From an uncultured Pirellulales bacterium (GTDB taxonomy: Bacteria > Planctomycetota > Planctomycetia > Pirellulales > Lacipirellulaceae), in assembly GCA_947258835.1 (NCBI GenBank), contig CAMYJY010000084.1:1-8274 (forward strand): a stretch of DNA of 8,274 nt. Reading direction: 5' to 3'. A program made the translations under genes and the position numbers. Below, one piece after another: positions 5,868-8,274 of the stretch (position 1 is its first letter; every line of letters starts with the position of its first letter). Under the pieces are notes generated by a model. The model saw nothing but the letters and a program-made list of their open reading frames with translations. It searched no databases and was not told where the DNA came from.

Positions 5868-5892
5868 CAAAAACATGCACGCACATGCGTGC
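5868..5892 (-). terminator. Hairpin with T-rich tail between ribF and nrnA-like gene
   Basis: GCACGCA-TG-TGCGTGC (5892-5877) is a perfect 7-bp stem with a tight 2-nt loop. On the minus strand it is followed by ATGTTTTTG. It sits about 150 bp past the ribF stop and 36 bp before the nrnA-like ATG, so it could end the ribF transcript or attenuate read-through. The rest of 5842-6039 holds nothing else that I can support as a gene or RNA. The 2-nt loop and the two bases before the T-run make this a modest candidate. Confidence 0.4.
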
Positions 5893-6039
5893 TCTTTAAT
5901 CAGACCCAAATCTCAGTACTTCCAAATCCACCCTGTTCCCACCAGAGCCCAGGGCGACAAGCCGCCCGGGAACCGGCGTTTTTGGTACCGAACACTCTAC
6001 TCGGGTCGGCTTCCTCGGCCGGATTTGAAACTAATGAAT

Positions 6040-6966
6040 CTATTTTCTCGATCCCAACGCACGAACCTGGGCCACGTCGTCCGTGAGCTGGGCAATCAAC
6101 TCCGCTTCGCTTGCAAACGGAGTGACGTCACGCAGGCGAACCAAAAAGTCCACTTCCAAAGGCTGTCCATAAATGGTTTCCTGAAAATCCAGGAGGTGCA
6201 CCTCCACCTTGGGTATGCCCTCACCAAAGGTGGGATTGGGACCGATATGAATCGCCGCCAAAAAACAGGCGCCGCTCCACCAGGCCCGCCCCGCATACAC
6301 TCCCGACTTGGGTAACAGGGTGTCCACGGCTGCTAAATTGGCCGTGGGGAACCCTAGCTTAGCACCACGCGCGGCACCGTGCGTTACCATACCGCGCATG
6401 CGATAGGGTGCCGAGAGCATCTCAGCCGCCGCCTCCACTTCTCCGGCGGCAATCAGCTGCCGGATGGCTGAACTGGAGACCATTTGCTCCCGCAGCTGGA
6501 ACGGCTCCACCACGTCCAAAGACAAGCCCGCCTGGGCGGTCAACTCCCGCAACAGGGCCACATCCCCCTCCCGGCGATGTCCGAAGTAAAAGTTGGGCCC
6601 CTCGACCATCGCTTTGGCACCGAGGGCACCAAGGACGATGTGGTCGAAAAACTCGTGGGCGGTCAAACTTAGCAGGGCTTCGTCCGTGGGGTAGGCCACA
6701 ATCTTATCCACACCATGCTCCGCCAACAGCTCCGCCTTCCGCTGCGTCCACGTGAGCGGCGGAGGGCATTCGGTAGGCCGCAAAATTCTTACCGGGTGGG
6801 GATCAAAGGTGAAGACAATCGCCGGTCCCCCAACGTCCCGCGCGCGGCGCAGCAACTGCGCCACAATCCTCAAATGTCCCTGGTGGACACCATCAAAATT
6901 ACCAATCGCCACCGCACCACCACGCGCTGTTGCGGGTAACTGACTCAGATCACGGACAATGGGCAC
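6040..6966 (-). CDS. ribF: Bifunctional riboflavin kinase / FAD synthetase RibF
   Basis: The protein has 308 aa, the standard RibF length. It phosphorylates riboflavin to FMN and adenylylates FMN to FAD in the cytosol. The N-terminal nucleotidyltransferase domain shows GNFDGVHQGH (22-31), TFDPHP (53-58), EGPNFYFGHRREGD (122-135) and SSSAIR (164-169). The C-terminal kinase domain shows a basic Gly-rich loop leading to LGFPTAN (204-210), GVYAG (222-226), NPTFG (244-248), and VEVHLLDF (254-261) with E255 as likely catalytic base. The start is GTG at 6966, with GAGGGA about 9 nt upstream (6975-6980). It is divergent from ppx and the first of four minus-strand genes. It supplies flavins for respiration generally; a direct link to the Rieske/b complex is not implied. 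Confidence 0.96.
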   Translation of the reverse strand: MPIVRDLSQLPATARGGAVAIGNFDGVHQGHLRIVAQLLRRARDVGGPAIVFTFDPHPVRILRPTECPPPLTWTQRKAELLAEHGVDKIVAYPTDEALLSLTAHEFFDHIVLGALGAKAMVEGPNFYFGHRREGDVALLRELTAQAGLSLDVVEPFQLREQMVSSSAIRQLIAAGEVEAAAEMLSAPYRMRGMVTHGAARGAKLGFPTANLAAVDTLLPKSGVYAGRAWWSGACFLAAIHIGPNPTFGEGIPKVEVHLLDFQETIYGQPLEVDFLVRLRDVTPFASEAELIAQLTDDVAQVRALGSRK

Positions 6967-7071
6967 GTTGTAGATCCCTCAGAAAACGACTCCCCGCGGT
7001 TGTGCGGGGCGCAAACCACGATTATTCTGCGGTTAGTCGCCGGGGTCAACGCTCACCTTGCCTAACTTGCC
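6967..7071. other. Divergent intergenic region with a GC hairpin
   Basis: This 105-bp spacer lies between the divergent ribF and ppx starts and must hold both promoters. CCCCGC-GGTTGT-GCGGGG (6992-7009) is a perfect 6-bp stem with a 6-nt loop that would fall in the ribF leader, or between the promoters. It has no T-tail in either direction, so it is not a terminator. I see no flavin riboswitch (it is far too short for one) and no clear -35/-10 pair. Confidence 0.35.
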
Positions 7072-8274
7072 ATGACCGAACAACAAACCTATCTGACACC
7101 CGACTTGGTGCCTCGTTTGGCGGCCATCGATATCGGTAGCAACAGCATCCGCCTCGTGGTGGCCGAGGCCCTGCGAGATGGCCGTTACCGTATTTTGGAC
7201 GAAGAGCGGGAGTCCACCCGCTTGGGGCGTGCGCTGGCATCCACGGGCAAAATGGACGAAAAATCAATCGACGCCACGTTGGCCGCTCTGGGACGTTTTC
7301 AAACCATTGTCGCGGGCCTGGGCGTGGAAAGCCTGCGGGCCATCGCCACCTGCGCTGTCCGCGAGGCGGTCAACGGCCAGGAATTTTGCCAACGCGTACG
7401 GCAACAATTGGATCTGAAAATCGAAGTCATCACCGCCGCGGAAGAGGCGCACCTAGCCTTCCATAGCGTACGGCGACGCTTTGATTTGGCCGGAAAAAAC
7501 ACGCTATTAGTTGACATTGGGGGTGGGAGTACCGAGATCGTACGGGCCAGCGGCGAGTTGGTGGAAGCGATTTATGCCACCTGCCTGGGCGCCGTACGGC
7601 TGAGTGAAAAATTCGGAGGTGGCCAATCCCTAGCAGGCGATGACTTCCAGCGGCTGCAAAAATGGATCGACCGGCAACTGAAAAAAACCACCGAAAAACC
7701 TACCGCTCCTTTGCACATGCTGATTGGTTCGGGAGGGACCTTTACGGCCCTGGCGGGGATCAGCATGGCGGCCAAAGGACAGTCCCGCTTGCCCGTTTCC
7801 GGCTGCCAAATTTCTCGGGCTGAAATCCGTCATCTCATTGACCGTCTCCGCAAAATGTCGCTCAAAGCCCGCCGGGAGTTGGCCGGGCTCAATCCGGATC
7901 GGGCCGATATTATCGTCCCCGGATTGGCCGTCGTGGACCGCATCATGCGCCGCTTTAAGGTCAACTTGCTGCAGGTGCACCCCTTTGGCGTACGGGATGG
8001 CCTGCTGCTGTCCATGATTGAAACGCTGCAAGGCACCCAAACGGCCAAACCCGCCAGTGAGGTGGCCCAAATCGAACGTTTTGCCGCCGCTTGCGGCGCG
8101 GAGTTGGATCATGCCCGCCAATCGGCCCGGCTGGCTACCGACATCTACCAAGGACTGAGCGAGCTCTTTAAGCTGGATCCCCAAGACGCGCGGCTTTTGG
8201 ACGCAGCCGCCCGCATGCAAGACGTGGGATATTTGATTAACTACGAAGGCCACCACAAGCATTCCTATCACCTG
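7072..8274 (+). CDS. ppx: Ppx/GppA exopolyphosphatase / guanosine pentaphosphate phosphohydrolase, 3' end outside window
   Basis: The frame is open for 401 codons from ATG 7072 to the window edge, with no stop. An in-frame TAA at 7063 lies just upstream, so 7072 is the first possible ATG. The protein removes terminal phosphate from polyphosphate or pppGpp in the cytosol. The ASKHA-type phosphatase core shows AIDIGSNSIRLVV (18-30), ITAAEEA (120-126, with E124/E125 as catalytic Glu candidates), VDIGGGSTEI (147-156) and the phosphate loop GSGGT (219-223). The C-terminal HD-like helical domain starts near 330 and contains DVGYLINYEGHHKHSYHL at the edge. In the HD doublet position it reads MQDVG, Gln-383 Asp-384, where I would expect His-Asp or His-Glu. 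No Shine-Dalgarno site is visible before the start. Full length is probably around 500 aa. Confidence 0.93.
   Translation, partial: MTEQQTYLTPDLVPRLAAIDIGSNSIRLVVAEALRDGRYRILDEERESTRLGRALASTGKMDEKSIDATLAALGRFQTIVAGLGVESLRAIATCAVREAVNGQEFCQRVRQQLDLKIEVITAAEEAHLAFHSVRRRFDLAGKNTLLVDIGGGSTEIVRASGELVEAIYATCLGAVRLSEKFGGGQSLAGDDFQRLQKWIDRQLKKTTEKPTAPLHMLIGSGGTFTALAGISMAAKGQSRLPVSGCQISRAEIRHLIDRLRKMSLKARRELAGLNPDRADIIVPGLAVVDRIMRRFKVNLLQVHPFGVRDGLLLSMIETLQGTQTAKPASEVAQIERFAAACGAELDHARQSARLATDIYQGLSELFKLDPQDARLLDAAARMQDVGYLINYEGHHKHSYHL

Noticed and set aside
5952..5967. GGGCG/CGCCC hairpin in the ribF-nrnA gap
   Set aside because: A 5-bp stem without a T-tail or conserved context is expected by chance in GC-rich DNA.

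Overview
The window looks like a piece of a Planctomycetota chromosome (my guess is a Pirellulales-like lineage). The basis is gene content and family flavour, not a database match. A b6-type cytochrome b is fused to two c-type haem domains and translationally coupled to a Rieske protein. Next to it are an NrnA-like DHH phosphoesterase, RibF and a Ppx/GppA protein. Small toxin-antitoxin-like genes, short palindromic repeats and transposase debris sit at one edge.

Positions 1-2012 are accessory DNA. On the minus strand there is a start-less C-terminal fragment of a REP-associated (RAYT-type) transposase. Upstream of it is a coupled two-gene cassette of unknown function. The second protein of that cassette has a putative ribbon-helix-helix C-terminus. 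The cassette is preceded by a good sigma70-like promoter whose spacer and upstream flank are two tandem 21-bp repeats, each holding a perfect 16-bp palindrome, so it looks autoregulated. Beyond the promoter is a 112-bp near-identical copy of the middle of the cassette's second gene, then a REP-like hairpin. On the plus strand follows a PIN-toxin/antitoxin pair. Its antitoxin is intact, but its toxin is interrupted by one in-frame TGA although all its catalytic acidic residues remain.

Positions 2013-6966 are core metabolism on the minus strand, transcribed in the order ribF, nrnA-like, Rieske, cytochrome b/c. Rieske and cytochrome b/c overlap by ATGA and form the core of a quinol:electron-acceptor oxidoreductase. 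A strong candidate promoter (TTGGCA, 17 bp, TACAAT) lies across the nrnA stop codon, so the respiratory pair can probably be expressed on its own. The Rieske gene carries a very GC-rich, repetitive, in-frame insertion in a loop after the Fe-S motifs. A hairpin with a T-rich tail lies between ribF and nrnA.

Positions 6967-7071 separate divergent ribF and a plus-strand Ppx/GppA gene, which runs off the right edge. I see no rRNA, tRNA, CRISPR array, complete insertion sequence or replication origin. The most interesting material is the small cassette with its tandem operator-like repeats, its partial duplicate, and the surrounding RAYT/REP debris.
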